A DNA stretch of 64,000 nt from Sophora flavescens (GCA_030762895.1 CM061066.1:122108552-122172551); one strand, 5' to 3'. Positions 13,230 through 24,065 are shown, numbered from the stretch's first letter. Program-made: numbers and translations. Notes: generated by a model not told the origin, from the sequence alone.

Positions 13230-14494
13230 TTTAATCCCATATTTTTTTTATCTTTACGTAATCACTGGTTTATAGATCATTTTATGCCCAAAAATCATTA
13301 CTTGATCATGTTAAAAGATAATATTTTCAAAATCATATTTTTCATTAATAATTTTAGGATGAACTCTTTTATAAAAGTATTTTCAGAATAGAAGTGAGTT
13401 TAAAATGTGAATGACCACTCAAATGACTTTCAAAATTTTTGAAAATTTAATTGAAGGTACCCAACTCCCATCAACATAGTGCAGTTGGTCCCATGTAAAA
13501 ATTCAAAGGCATTAATTATTAAAAATCAAACACTGCCTCTGTTTGTACATGATTTTTCCAGAAATCCAATTTCACCAATATGTAACATTATTAAATTGTT
13601 TCTCTTCATATACATATGTAAAAATCTCATATCTTCAACCACACTTTTGTTATACTTCAGTATCAACCCAGAAAATTTTATAGAGAATTTAACTTTCAAA
13701 ATCATATTTAAAATCACCATGCAACCAACTATGTACATATTTTCACAGACAGAATTTGGTTCCACTTTGCCTGGTGTTTTGACCTAGTAAATCTTACCCA
13801 AATATCTACATATTATATCTCAAATTAAAGCCCCAAAAGTCTCCTTTTCAAATATGTATTTAGTTTTCAGAAATACGTTTTCTATACAAAGTTATGGGCT
13901 CACTAAAATTGTATGTTATGCTGCCAGACTTGTGTTTTCATATATTCTTTCACATGAAGTTCTTATTTTTCAATTTAGCATCATCCACAAGTCACAAACT
14001 CAACATGCAAGGGCCTTTGACCCTTAAACACATGCATGCATCAAAGGATTTTAGATCAAGCATGTGAAAATTGAACGAAACACCAACTTTGCACTACCTA
14101 GGACATTTCAGCCAACCTATAGAAAATAGGTTTGAAGAAAATTTTTGTCACATGCAAATCAATAAGATGAAAGTAGATGTGAGTATGAGTTCATACAAAT
14201 TGATATCTTGTTAAAGTTATGTCTTTAAAGATTTTTCTCAAAAAATTTAACTAGAAATATGAACATGCAACATAAAGAGAATTACATGCATGTTGATGAA
14301 AAAGATTTCTAAGAAAATAAAGAGTAAGAGAAGAGAGTTATACCCTCTTGATGATGATGAGAAGAAGATGAGGAAAGCATTGATCTCTTCAAGAGCAAAA
14401 TGGTGAAGAATGTGTGTAAGTGTGTGAGTAGTAGAGTATGTATGTGAGTGAACTTGAGAGAATAAGCAAAAGTGAGAGTGGTTGATGGAAAGGA

Positions 14495-14504
14495 GTATAT
14501 ATAG
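14495..14504 (-). promoter_or_regulatory. TATA box of LTR B
   Basis: CTATATATAC on the minus strand in a CT-rich context, about 3.8 kb upstream of the primer site. It is the likely promoter of the old chromovirus; the leader would then be nearly the whole LTR length. Confidence 0.5.
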
Positions 14505-14631
14505 AGAGTGGAAAGGGGAGGGGGACGCTGCTGGAAAAAAAAGAGAGAGGGTTTTCACTTATTTATTTATTTATTTATTAAAAAGCTTAAGTTTTAAAAT
14601 AATAAGTTTTAAAAAGCTTATTTATTTACCG

Positions 14632-15616
14632 CTTTGGTGCCTTGCAGTCTTTTGCCAAGTGCCCCAATCAATCATAGTTGATGTACTTCATTCCTCTTAC
14701 TGGGCAAACATCGGCCAAATGGTTCGGGTCTCCACATTTATAGCACTTCCTCCCTTGACCTTGGCCTTGACTTCTCTGGCTCCCACTTCCAGTTGCTGAA
14801 GCAACGAGACGATACGGTTGTTGATTCTGGTTGTTTCCAACTGGTCTAGCGCATGGCTTTCTCTGATTCTGTCATCCTCTCTGGTTCTGGCTTTGAGACT
14901 GGTTCCTAGATCGAGAGGGTCCCCCAAAATTCCCTTGTTTGTCTCTTCCCTTCCTCATTTGTTCAATTTTCTTGCATTTTTCCACCAAAGCCTGAAAATT
15001 CTTAATCTGATGGCAAACTTGATTCCTTGATCTCGTACCGCAGTCTTCCTTCAAACCTTTCACACTTCCAGTCCTCATCTGGGTTGTCTTGGAAAAAGCG
15101 AAAATACTTGGCAAGTGCCTCAAACCTCGCCGCGTATTCTCCGACTGACATATCTCCTTGTCGCAGTCGCAGAAATTCCTGCTCCTTCTCAGTTCGAGCA
15201 CTCAGAAAAATATTTTTCCAAAAACGCAGTACGAAAAACTTCCCAAGTAATTTCCTGTTAATTTGCCTCTAAAAGTTGTCTAGTGCCTCTCCACCAGTAT
15301 TCAACATCTCCCATTAACAGGAAAGTAGCATAGGGTACTCTTACTCCTTCTAGACTGTGAATCAACTCGAAAGAATTTTCCAGCTCCTGAATCCATAAGT
15401 CAGCCTTTGTAGGGTCAGCATCCCCATGAAACTGTGGTGGGTTCTAGCGTTGAAAAGTTGTCAGACCACGACTTCCAGCGGCTTGTTCAGCGCAAGCTTG
15501 TTCCTGTTGATGTTGAGCAGCCATAGTAGCAGTTTGTTGTGCAATGGCGGCTGCAACGTCTGGCATAGCTTGAGTTGCGAAGTCCATTCCCCCACCATCA
15601 TGTCCACGACCACCAA
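14632..15616 (-). pseudogene. gag pseudogene, Ty3/gypsy chromovirus
   Basis: Read on the minus strand the translation follows the array Gag (30493-31689) along its length: FHGDADPTKADLWIQELEN near the start, EYWW, EITWEVFRT, GEYAARFEALAKYFRFFQ, then KNFQALVEKCKK and a zinc knuckle C-x2-C-x4-H-x4-C at 14704-14745. At least three in-frame stops and several frameshifts are present. In the second knuckle two Cys codons read Tyr, a Gly codon reads Asp and a Gln codon is a stop, which are all G:C to A:T transitions. The fragment ends with GHLAKDCKAPKR directly against LTR B. Its N-terminal end is cut at 15616 by the Athila-like LTR. Confidence 0.85.
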
Positions 15617-15842
15617 TGATGAGTGTGATTTCACCTCATTTTTCATGTACATTTCTGCATGCATTTGCATATAGTTAGGCCAATTTAGTGTTGATTTTGT
15701 ATAGTTTTTCCTTTGGAACGGATGAGGTGGTTTCTGTGTGTTGTTTTGCAGGATTTAATGGAAAAATGCCCAGAAATCAGCCTTGGTAGAGCTTGGATGA
15801 AAAAGAGCTTGAAAAGTGAAGATTATGAGCCAAGCAGAGAGT

Positions 15843-16095
15843 ATCACGGCCTAGCCGTGATGGCCCTCACGGCCGTGAGGGAGCAGTAGCTGAAGAAAGA
15901 ATTGAGCCAAAACTCAGAAGCTGTCACGGCCTAGCCGTGATGGCTATCACGGCCGTGACCTGCTAGTTGGAAAAGTCAGAAACGATCACGGCCTAGCCGT
16001 GATGGATATCACGGCCGTGATGAATCAGTGAATGAAGAGGCGCCCAAGTCGAAACCATCACGGCCTGGCCGTGATGGTCATCCACGGCCGTGACG
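15843..16095. repeat. Four tandem units of paired CACGGCC palindromes upstream of the LTR TATA box
   Basis: Each unit has TCACGGCCTAGCCGTGA (or CCTGGCC) followed within four to six bases by TCACGGCCGTGA. Units start at about 15843, 15922, 15985 and 16056, with unrelated spacers of 25-40 bases between them. The last ends ten bases before the TATA box. The first palindrome is near-perfect and the second perfect in most units, so both could form cruciforms or bind a dimeric factor. Confidence 0.92.
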
Positions 16096-16104
16096 CGGGC
16101 ACGA

Positions 16105-16114
16105 TCTATAAATA
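16105..16114 (+). promoter_or_regulatory. TATA box of the Athila-like LTR
   Basis: TCTATAAATA just downstream of the palindrome cluster; the transcription start would be near 16140. Confidence 0.6.
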
Positions 16115-17010
16115 AACTTGCACTGAACAGAATTAGGGATCTGCACTTGGAGGCAGGCTGAGGCTGGCGGCCGGAGAGGGTTTCTACCCAAAAAGGGGGG
16201 CGTTTTCTCTGCTCTTGGATGGGGAAAAGATTGGAGGAAGCTTGTCTATGAGTGTTTTCCATCCCTTTTCTCATTCTGTTTTGTATTTCCTTTTATCATG
16301 AGTAGTTAAATCCCCATTGTTGGGGTTAGATGTAACTTTTCTGAACTTGTTGTATTTGATTTGGTGTTTTAATGCAAGTCTCTATTTCTTTATGAGTATG
16401 TGATTCTGTACTTAAAGCTTTCCTTGGATTAGCTACCTATAGGAATGATATGTTGCTTTGATAGATGACTGAAAGGTTGGTGTTAAGGCATGCTCATGAA
16501 TCATATGCCAAGTAGTTCAAGAATCTAGACATAGGTGTTGAATGCTTGCAATCTTATAAGTCTTGACTTAATGCAAAATCACATATTAATCCACCTAAGA
16601 CATTAGGGTTTGATTTGGGGTTTTAGGCTCAATGCACCTAAGACATTAGGCTTGAGTACTTTAGAAAAGGCTTGATTGTCATAATTGAACTAGGACTTGT
16701 GTTGATTACCATTTCATTGCAATTAAGGGAGGATTAGTGTAGTCTAACCCTAACAATCTTAGCCATATCTCTGTTTGCCTTCCAAGTGTTCGATATAATT
16801 CCCAAAAGACCAAAAATATTGTTTTGCTTTCTTTATTTTCTGTTTTAATCTCTCATACTTTATTTTAGTCTAAATAGTTGTTAAGTTTGTGAATTGGTAA
16901 TTGACAACCAATCCCTGTGGATACGATAACCGGTCTCACCACCGTATTACTTGATTGCGACGAGGTGCACTTGCCTTTATTTATATCTTAAAATACACGC
17001 ATCAAGTTTT

Positions 17011-17030
17011 TGGCGCCGTTGCCGGGGGAT
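17011..17030 (+). other. Primer-binding site, tRNA-Asp type
   Basis: TGGCGCCGTTGCCGGGGG followed by AT matches the PBS used by Athila/Calypso/Cyclops-type elements, complementary to tRNA-Asp, except for one extra G in the run. Confidence 0.75.
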
Positions 17031-17208
17031 TGGTTTTGTCAATATCAGTAGTAACAAATGAGACAACTAGTTTAGACATTTTTATTTTATTTTATTTTTC
17101 TGTATATAATTGATATTTTTCTTTTGTTAGTTTTGTATATATTTGTTTTTGTGTTACTTTGATCTTGGGCTTAATTGTCTGTGAGGTGAAGATTGGTTTG
17201 GCAGGATC

Positions 17209-18153
17209 ATGGACTATAATTATTATCAGCCATCTGATGCAGAAATGGAGATATCTGAGCTGCAGCTGCGGGTAGATATGCTGCAATTAGCCGTAAACAT
17301 CCAACAAGTGAGTAATGAGTTATCAAGGGCAACTGTCTCTCCTCCACCAGTGGTAGGTTATGCTGAATGGGGAAATCAATGTCCCAACACTTCCACTCCA
17401 TGGTGGGGGAACCCTCCAAACAATACTTTGATGGATGAAGAGGAACATTGGGAATCTTCCACACCTTGGTATGATGAGCCATCCCCGTTGGAAGTTGCTT
17501 GGGAGAACTTCAAATCCGCATTCCCAGTCGAGGTTGGGCAACCTATCCCGGATAGTCAATCTCACTTAGAGGCTGTTTTGGAGAACTTCATGGCAACAAC
17601 AATGGAAGAATTAAAAAATCAAGAAGATACTATTCGAAGTCTCGGGGTGCGTATTGAGGAACTCTCTAACCTTCTATCCGAAATGCCATATGGGAACTTG
17701 ATGGATGATGATGAAGATGATGCAATGATGGATGAGGAGGAAGAAGAAGAAGTGGGAGCAACCGAGTCAAGAAGTGAAGAACCTGTTTTGGAGAACATAG
17801 TTGCACCATCCCCCATTGAACCCTTGACTGAAGAGATTGAGAGGAAAATGCATTTGGAGGACATCTATTTCACCATGCTTGGAGATGATGAAAAATTTTT
17901 GGAATTAGATGATGCTATTAGTTCCAATGCATGTGTGGAATATGATGGGAGAAACACTTGTGTGTTTTGTGCGGAGATTTCTGCATACTTGGAAGGTGAT
18001 GGATTTGGCGATGCTGAGAGTGAAGATTGTACAGAAGCCAGAACAGTACCAATGGTCCTCTCGAATTGTTTGTCACCCCACATTTTAAAGCAGTCAACAA
18101 TGGAGTTCATGCCTCTACCTGAGGTTGAACCCCATTTTTATTGGGAATATTTT
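17209..18153 (+). CDS. Acidic ORF of the Athila-like element, cut by an assembly gap
   Basis: 315 codons are readable from the ATG at 17209 before the run of Ns. The start lies about 180 bp after the primer site, in the position of gag. A possible echo of Athila Gag is the heptad-like stretch near residues 138-160 (NQEDTIRSLGVRIEELSNLL), which resembles the region after the zinc finger in that family. No zinc knuckle and no Gag core are recognisable. Residues about 165-190 are very acidic (runs of D and E), and Cys residues later on do not form a CCHC motif. The sequence past the gap in the same frame (ending FVFYEP) should not be trusted as part of this protein. It may be a non-autonomous derivative encoding its own protein. 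Function unknown. Confidence 0.6.
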
Positions 18154-18653
18154 NNNNNNNNNNNNNNNNNNNNNNNNNNNNNNNNNNNNNNNNNNNNNNN
18201 NNNNNNNNNNNNNNNNNNNNNNNNNNNNNNNNNNNNNNNNNNNNNNNNNNNNNNNNNNNNNNNNNNNNNNNNNNNNNNNNNNNNNNNNNNNNNNNNNNNN
18301 NNNNNNNNNNNNNNNNNNNNNNNNNNNNNNNNNNNNNNNNNNNNNNNNNNNNNNNNNNNNNNNNNNNNNNNNNNNNNNNNNNNNNNNNNNNNNNNNNNNN
18401 NNNNNNNNNNNNNNNNNNNNNNNNNNNNNNNNNNNNNNNNNNNNNNNNNNNNNNNNNNNNNNNNNNNNNNNNNNNNNNNNNNNNNNNNNNNNNNNNNNNN
18501 NNNNNNNNNNNNNNNNNNNNNNNNNNNNNNNNNNNNNNNNNNNNNNNNNNNNNNNNNNNNNNNNNNNNNNNNNNNNNNNNNNNNNNNNNNNNNNNNNNNN
18601 NNNNNNNNNNNNNNNNNNNNNNNNNNNNNNNNNNNNNNNNNNNNNNNNNNNNN
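18154..18653. other. Assembly gap of exactly 500 Ns
   Basis: The round length indicates a scaffold join of arbitrary size. Sequence on the right does not look like the Athila-like element on the left, so the rest of that element, including its 3' LTR, is either inside the gap or missing. Confidence 0.98.
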
Positions 18654-19752
18654 GATATGTGGTTCAGGGCCATTGTTATACCATACCAGCAGTGATAAAT
18701 TTGTCTTCTATGAACCATGATCTGGGAAGGTAATAATTCAGATTTAATCTTCATGATTATGCAACTTAGTTAAGATAGAGATATTTGAAGGTTTATGATG
18801 CAGTAACTAGGATTAAGATCAACAATGTTTTAATTGAAATCCACATTTGCAAATTTTAAACTCTTTACAGGGCTTAACCTTTTCTTTATGTGTTGACAGC
18901 TCTTTGTCTCTGATTAAAATGAAGCATACATGTATGATCTTTGCTAGCATTGGCTTGGGGTGATTTTTGCTGCATATGGCTTATTGTGATTTTTAATAAT
19001 GATTGAAGTTGTGATTATCTTAAACTGAATCTAATGGCTTACTGTCGACATTTGTAGACGGGGAGAGTGATGGATGGGCATCTTTGGTGCACCACATGTC
19101 GGTTCTCCATGTGATTTCAATTGTGTTAAATAAGCATAAGCATCAAGAAATAAGGTCAAGGATTGATAAGAGGATATAATGTATAGTATAGGCATTGATG
19201 GTTGAAGTCTGAAATTATATGTAGAACTAACGAAGTTTTCTGCAGGCAACAAGGACTTGCCCAAGAAGTGCTGCAATGTTATATATACAGAACGGAAAAT
19301 TGGTTTGCCATGACTTATGTTGTTCCAAAAACAAAATTGTGGGTGAGTCAAGTGTTAAATAAGACGCTTGATAACAGCTATTTTTGAGGGGTTTCTTTAT
19401 TGGTTTTGGAAATACAAGCAAATTGACGAGTTTTGGTAAATGGTAACATGATGTGTTCTTTCTTGTGTATTCTGGTTTTTGTATTTTATGGTTTTCAAGA
19501 GAATAGTTCTTCATGTTGGAAATGAAAAATAGACATGTCTATATGCACAATCTAAGCTAAATTTTTGAACTTTGAAATGTATGTTTTGAACTAATATTCA
19601 TATTCATTTAAAGCAGGGTGCTTCACATAAAGCATCCAAGTTTCTTTGGCTGGATCTTTTGTCCTGCCATGAAGTAAAAAGCAACATAAAAATTCTATTT
19701 TATGCAAATAGTAAGATTATGATTAACTATTGTAAATTTTTGATATTGGAAG
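18654..19752. other. Low-copy-looking DNA with possible exon pieces
   Basis: Composition and splice-like signals suggest genic DNA. One open stretch ends with GGAAG followed by GTAATA at 18727-18732, a possible donor, and CTGCAG followed by an open stretch and GTGAGT occurs at about 19242-19347. I do not recognise either peptide and no continuous gene model can be made. Confidence 0.3.
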
Positions 19753-19875
19753 AACAACATTTATGCTGTAGGTCTTGCCACACTGCCCGAAGGAGTAGAG
19801 GTTACTCATATCAATCCTAATGAAGGAACTTGTGCTGGTCTTGCTTTCCCCACAATCTTGAGAAGCCAGGATTGA
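19753..19875 (+). pseudogene. Fragment resembling the carbamoyl-phosphate synthase small subunit
   Basis: The frame reads NNIYAV, then LPEGVEVTHIN, then EGTCAGLAFP, which lines up with the C-terminal block of the glutaminase subunit CarA (N-x-N-Y-A-V...L-P-x-G-V-E-V-T-H...G-S-C-A-G-L-x-F-P). In the enzyme this is followed by the catalytic His/Glu block S-L-Q-Y-H-P-E-A-S-P; here similarity stops at FP (19850) and a TGA follows eight codons later. Either an intron starts there or the copy is truncated. No other part of carA was found nearby, so it is most likely a pseudogene fragment. The intact protein provides carbamoyl phosphate for arginine and pyrimidine synthesis in plastids. Confidence 0.6.
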
Positions 19876-20635
19876 GTTTTCTAGGAACTAAGATAGGGAT
19901 TTCTTCATTACAATTAACTACTTTACTTTTTTTGTTTTAATTTACTTAGTTGAATTCTCTGGTTGTTGCCTTGTGTGGTAATGCTTTTTTTCTTTTTGTG
20001 GGGTTTTGATGTCTTGACATATAGGATCGTCTATTAATCACACGACTATCTGTTAGTCATGTTTTATATGATTTTACCAACAGTTTTTCTCATTTTTTCA
20101 ATCTGTTATTTCGTATTCCATCTTCCGTGACTCATTTATATCTAGGTTTGCATATTTACTAATCACTCTTAATATGCATGAGATTGCAAATCTATATTAA
20201 GAGTGATTAAAAAATCTAACAATACCGACATTATTTTTAACACCAATAAAATATATATTAAAGTGTTATTCACTATCAGTATAAAAAAAATTTACATTGA
20301 CATTTACTAACATTTTGATAGGTATGTTTTTAATTGTATTAAAAAATGAATCAATGATTTGGTTACGTGAGCAGAGTAGTATAGCTGTAATCGCAACATT
20401 AAAAAATTGTCAAGTAAGAAATGCTAGAATTAGGTAGTTTTTGGTAACTTAGAAATAATAATAATTTATAAAATATGAAAATCATTTTTTATAATTCATA
20501 ATAAATAGACCCTTATTGTGTCTCAACTATAAAATACAATTTTCTATCTCTATTGTCTTATTATGTCAAATAACTATCCTTCTTTTATTAACCATTAATA
20601 AGAAATGATTTTAATGGACTCACGAGTATATTACA
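19876..20635. other. AT-rich intergenic DNA
   Basis: No coding signal. It holds an inverted repeat at 20161-20208 and otherwise nothing I can identify. Confidence 0.4.
20161..20208. repeat. Inverted repeat with 15-bp perfect arms
   Basis: AATCACTCTTAATAT at 20161-20175 is the reverse complement of 20194-20208, with an 18-base loop. It could be the remains of a small MITE or a chance hairpin. Confidence 0.8.
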
Positions 20636-20682
20636 CTAGTATAAAGAAAAAGTTAACGCCATCGTCAAAGTCTTAAATGAGA

Positions 20683-20687
20683 GGCGT
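20683..20687. repeat. Left target-site duplication GGCGT of the array
   Basis: GGCGT directly precedes TGTAACACC and is repeated at 41480-41484. The paralogous uninterrupted site at 51740-51744 reads GGTGT once. Confidence 0.95.
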
Positions 20688-23554
20688 TGTAACACCCCGA
20701 TTTTCGCTGCTTCGTAATATCGGTAATAAATATATAAATATATATTTTATCCGAGACTTAGAAAATGATTTTGGATAAAACAAGGTCATTTCCTTGTTAT
20801 ACTTATTTTTATAAGGCTACGGGGAAGTTTTTGGTTGAAAACTCAGACGGAAGCCTTGTCATTGCTTTGTTTTTGCGTCTTCACCGACAAGAAAAGTTAT
20901 TGCTCAGAAGACCTAATTTTGAGTCGTGAACGAGATGAAAAATGTTTTTATCATATTTACTACGATACTGGAAGTTTTGAAAATTTTGGTAAAAAAATTA
21001 AAATATTATATTTGTTGCGAGCCTATACGTCAAGATGTCTCTAGGCAGAGCCTGAGTCAGATGAATCGGGAAGTCGGCAACGTAGCAAAGACATTGGATT
21101 GACCGACTTGACGAGCATTTATGACGAGTTTATCCTATCATAAATGGCCATAATGGCACATTTATGGCAACATTAAATTTTCCTATGAAATGACCAAAAT
21201 GCCCTTGTCTTTATATGACAATTGCAAGCAAATACCATTGGAAAAGTTGACTAAAACTTACCCAAAACCCACGGCTCCCAATTCTTCTTCACCAAGCATT
21301 GATTTCTTCTTCATTAAGCATTTGTTTCTTCTTCATTAAGTTGGTTTCTTCTTCATTTAAATAGGTTGTCTTCTTCCTTAAGCCATTTTTCCATTTTCAT
21401 GTTCTTTGCTCCAAAGAGTTCATAACTCGTCCGATTTTGCATAGCAATTCTGATCAGTTTCTATTTTGAATCTCGGAAAACTTTCAACATGAAAGTTGTT
21501 CATATTTCTCTCTTCTTTCCAACGACATAAAGATCATCCAAAACGGATAAGTATGTTGAGATATCTACCCAAAATACTGAAACTGTTCTAAAACCCTAAC
21601 TATGTTCATCTTCTCCCTTAAGTTTCTTAAGAACACCATAAGAAAACCTTGAAGAACATCATCCAAATCATCATTTTCTTTGATCATCAAGAGGTAGTCT
21701 CTCTTAATCTTGCTATTCTAAGCTTTTCTCTTCATAAGATTCTTGAGTTTATGCCTTTGATCAACATGTTCTTCATTTGTTTAAAGTTTTTGAAGCTAGA
21801 TTCAAAAATTCATAACTAATTCTAGAAAAATCCTTTTGACATGAAACCAATTGCTATAATCTTATAATCATCTCTATTTTCATCATCTAGAAGCACAAGA
21901 TCATGAGAAATTTATTTCCCTAATTTCTGGACTGGGCCGAATCTAGGTCAATATGGTGTTCTTAGGTTTTGTTTCAATTTCATGTCTTGATTCATGATTA
22001 TATCTTGATAGTTCTTGTATTCAAGTATATAGAGGATCAAAAATCAAACTTGAGCCTATTTGTTTCTTCAAAAACCGAAACCCTAGGTATGATCACTTAA
22101 TGATTTTGTGATTCAAAAGTTGTTGTAATCTTTGAATCCAACTCTAAGCTTTGTATGTTGATTAAATCCAAGATTTGATGAAATTTTAAAACTTCTAGCC
22201 TATTGATCTTGAGAAAACCGAACCCTAGTTCTTAGAACTAGATGGGTTTAGTTTATGATTCTTAGTTCATAATCATGGTTAAAGTGATTAATCATGCTTA
22301 AGTAACTTATGGAACATTAATCCCTAAGTTAATCAAATTTTAAGTTTCCTAACCTAGAAAATTGGGTAAAGCCGAACCCTAACCCCCATTGATTTAAGTG
22401 TGTTGTTGTTTGATTTGATTTATTTTGGTTGCAATTCGTTTGAAGGAAACAACTGAGTTAACCGATTTACGACGGAGAGGAAAAATCGGATCGGGATCGT
22501 GGAGATTAACAGAATAGTTAGTTCAATCTTCAAGAGGTAAGGGGGGGCTTGCCATGATGGATTTTTCTCAATAACTCTTTGCTTGTAGTGTGGTTTATAT
22601 GATTTATATGTGGTTTTGATTATTTGTTTATGTGGCTTACGTTGTGTTGTTTATCTGAGTATCGGTGATTTATCTGCTTTTAATTGATTTAATTATCTGC
22701 AGTAGTATATTATGTTGCTATGATGCATGATCTGCCTGGGGATATAATCTTGATAATTGTTGTTGAATCTTATTTGTGAGTGTTGTTTGAGAAGCCTGAT
22801 CGTGGTCGGTGCACAATCTATTAATCAGATAAAGCTTTAATAAGCTGTGTAAATTATATTCCAGGTTTTATGGGAAACGTTGGAATATAATAGTGGTGGA
22901 AAAATATTATTTTGGAAAAATAATGAGTTTTGATAAATGTTATTATTTTTGATGATTTATTAGTGTAAAAGTAACTTGAGTCACAATGAGAGCGAAATTG
23001 TGAAAATGTTTAAGTACTGCTAATTTTTATGTAAGAAAGTTTGCAATATTATACAAAGTTATTTTATAAAATTAATTGTTGAAAAGAAGTTAATGATGAT
23101 TTTAGAAAGTTGTTTCAGTGGAAAAAGTTAAGTTTTGGCTTAAGAAGCTTTAAAGTGATAATTGATGAATGATTTGGAAAAGTGTGATGACGATTTGGAA
23201 AAACGTAGAAGGCAAGTATTTTGAAACAAAGTAGTACATATTTTAAGGAAGTTAAAACCTCAAGTGACTCACCTTTGTGAAAGTTTGATTATTTAAAGAT
23301 TTTATTAATGAATTTCAAATTTTGAAAAAAGAATTTATGAAAGCAAAACTGATTTAGTGTTAAAAGTGGTGTGGAACTTAGTAACCGAGACGTCGGGGTA
23401 CTAATGTTCGTGTTGTGATGAACTCAGTCATTTGGACTTTGAGGGCCTATATTGTATACATGAGGTATACCATGTTGAAACATTGAAGATGTTTCTAGTG
23501 CCACGAACCTAAGACTGGTGCACTTTGGTCGAGAGGTGTCGTGATTGAGCACTC

Positions 23555-23642
23555 GGACAAGAAGGTCCTATGTTTTGATAAAAGTTTTATGGACAAGTAA
23601 AGTCCTATGTTTAGATAAAAGTTTTATGGACAAGTGAGGTCT
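23555..23642. repeat. Three ~32-bp GGAC...GTCC hairpin units in LTR1
   Basis: Units of the form GGACARTAARGTCCTATG spaced by GATAAAAGTTTTAT. Equivalent blocks are in LTR2 (29132-29216), LTR3 (34716-34801) and LTR4 (40297-40382). They echo the GGACACACAGTCC units of LTR A and LTR B. Confidence 0.8.
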
Positions 23643-23764
23643 GTGTTGTGATGAAAGTTTTAAAATTGTTTTAAAACTATGTGAGCCGTAAGCCATTTTC
23701 AGCTACAGCAAAGAAACAATTAACACAAAGAAAATAATGAAACAAAAGTGTTTTGCATGCATTG

Positions 23765-24065
23765 GCGAGCGTGCCGGTGTTCCCGTTCGGCTGCGTGCCT
23801 GGGTTTTCTGCTTACCGCTGCGTGCATTATTCCGTTCGGCTGCGTGCCTGGTTTTTTCTGCTGCGTGCCTGGGTTTTCCTGCTCGGCTGCGTGCCTGGTA
23901 TTCTGTTCTGGCTGCGTGCCTGGTGTTCTGTTCTGGCTGCGTGCCTGGGTTTTCTGTTCTGGCTGCGTACCTGGTGTTCTGTTCTGGCTGCGTGCCTGGT
24001 GTTCTGTTCTGGCTGCGTGCCTGGGTGTTCTGTTTTGACTGCGTGTCTGTGGCTGCGTGCCTGTA
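23765..24065. repeat. CTG-rich ~26-bp minisatellite in LTR1
   Basis: About eleven units of a GGCTGCGTGCCTGG core followed by a TTCTGTTCT-like half. It is rich in CTG and CAG on the two strands. Some units are distorted (for example TTCGGCTGC, ACCGCTGC), mostly next to CTG. Confidence 0.9.

Larger units (their letters stand above)
10734..14630 (-). mobile_element. LTR B (5' LTR, minus strand) of the old chromovirus
   Basis: Starts TGTAACACA next to the primer site and matches LTR A from its start to about 14280. It continues about 350 bp further, through a minus-strand TATA box (CTATATATAC at 14495-14504), so it retains the U3/promoter part that LTR A lacks. The right edge is taken where the gag pseudogene begins and is approximate. 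Differences from LTR A are many point changes plus repeat-number changes, indicating an old insertion. Confidence 0.75.
15617..17004 (+). mobile_element. 5' LTR of an Athila-like Ty3/gypsy element
   Basis: A 1388-bp segment starting TGATGAGTGTGATT and ending AAATACACGCATCA, so the two ends are imperfect inverted repeats. It is followed after six bases by a tRNA-Asp-type primer site. It contains a cluster of CACGGCC palindromes (15843-16095) and a TATA box (16105-16114). The matching 3' LTR is not in the window, so the end positions rest on the TG...CA termini and the primer site only. Confidence 0.75.

Noticed and set aside
14482..14799. Plus-strand ORFs at 14482-14799, 14818-15030 and 15027-15272
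   Set aside because: They are opposite to the minus-strand gag pseudogene and LTR B promoter, and the minus-strand translation has the recognisable Gag motifs.
18107..18754. ORFs across the N gap on both strands
   Set aside because: They exist only because Ns are read as open. The two flanks are not shown to be contiguous.
20161..20208. Candidate microRNA precursor
   Set aside because: The 15-bp arms are shorter than a plant miRNA duplex and very AT-rich, so it is kept only as an inverted repeat.
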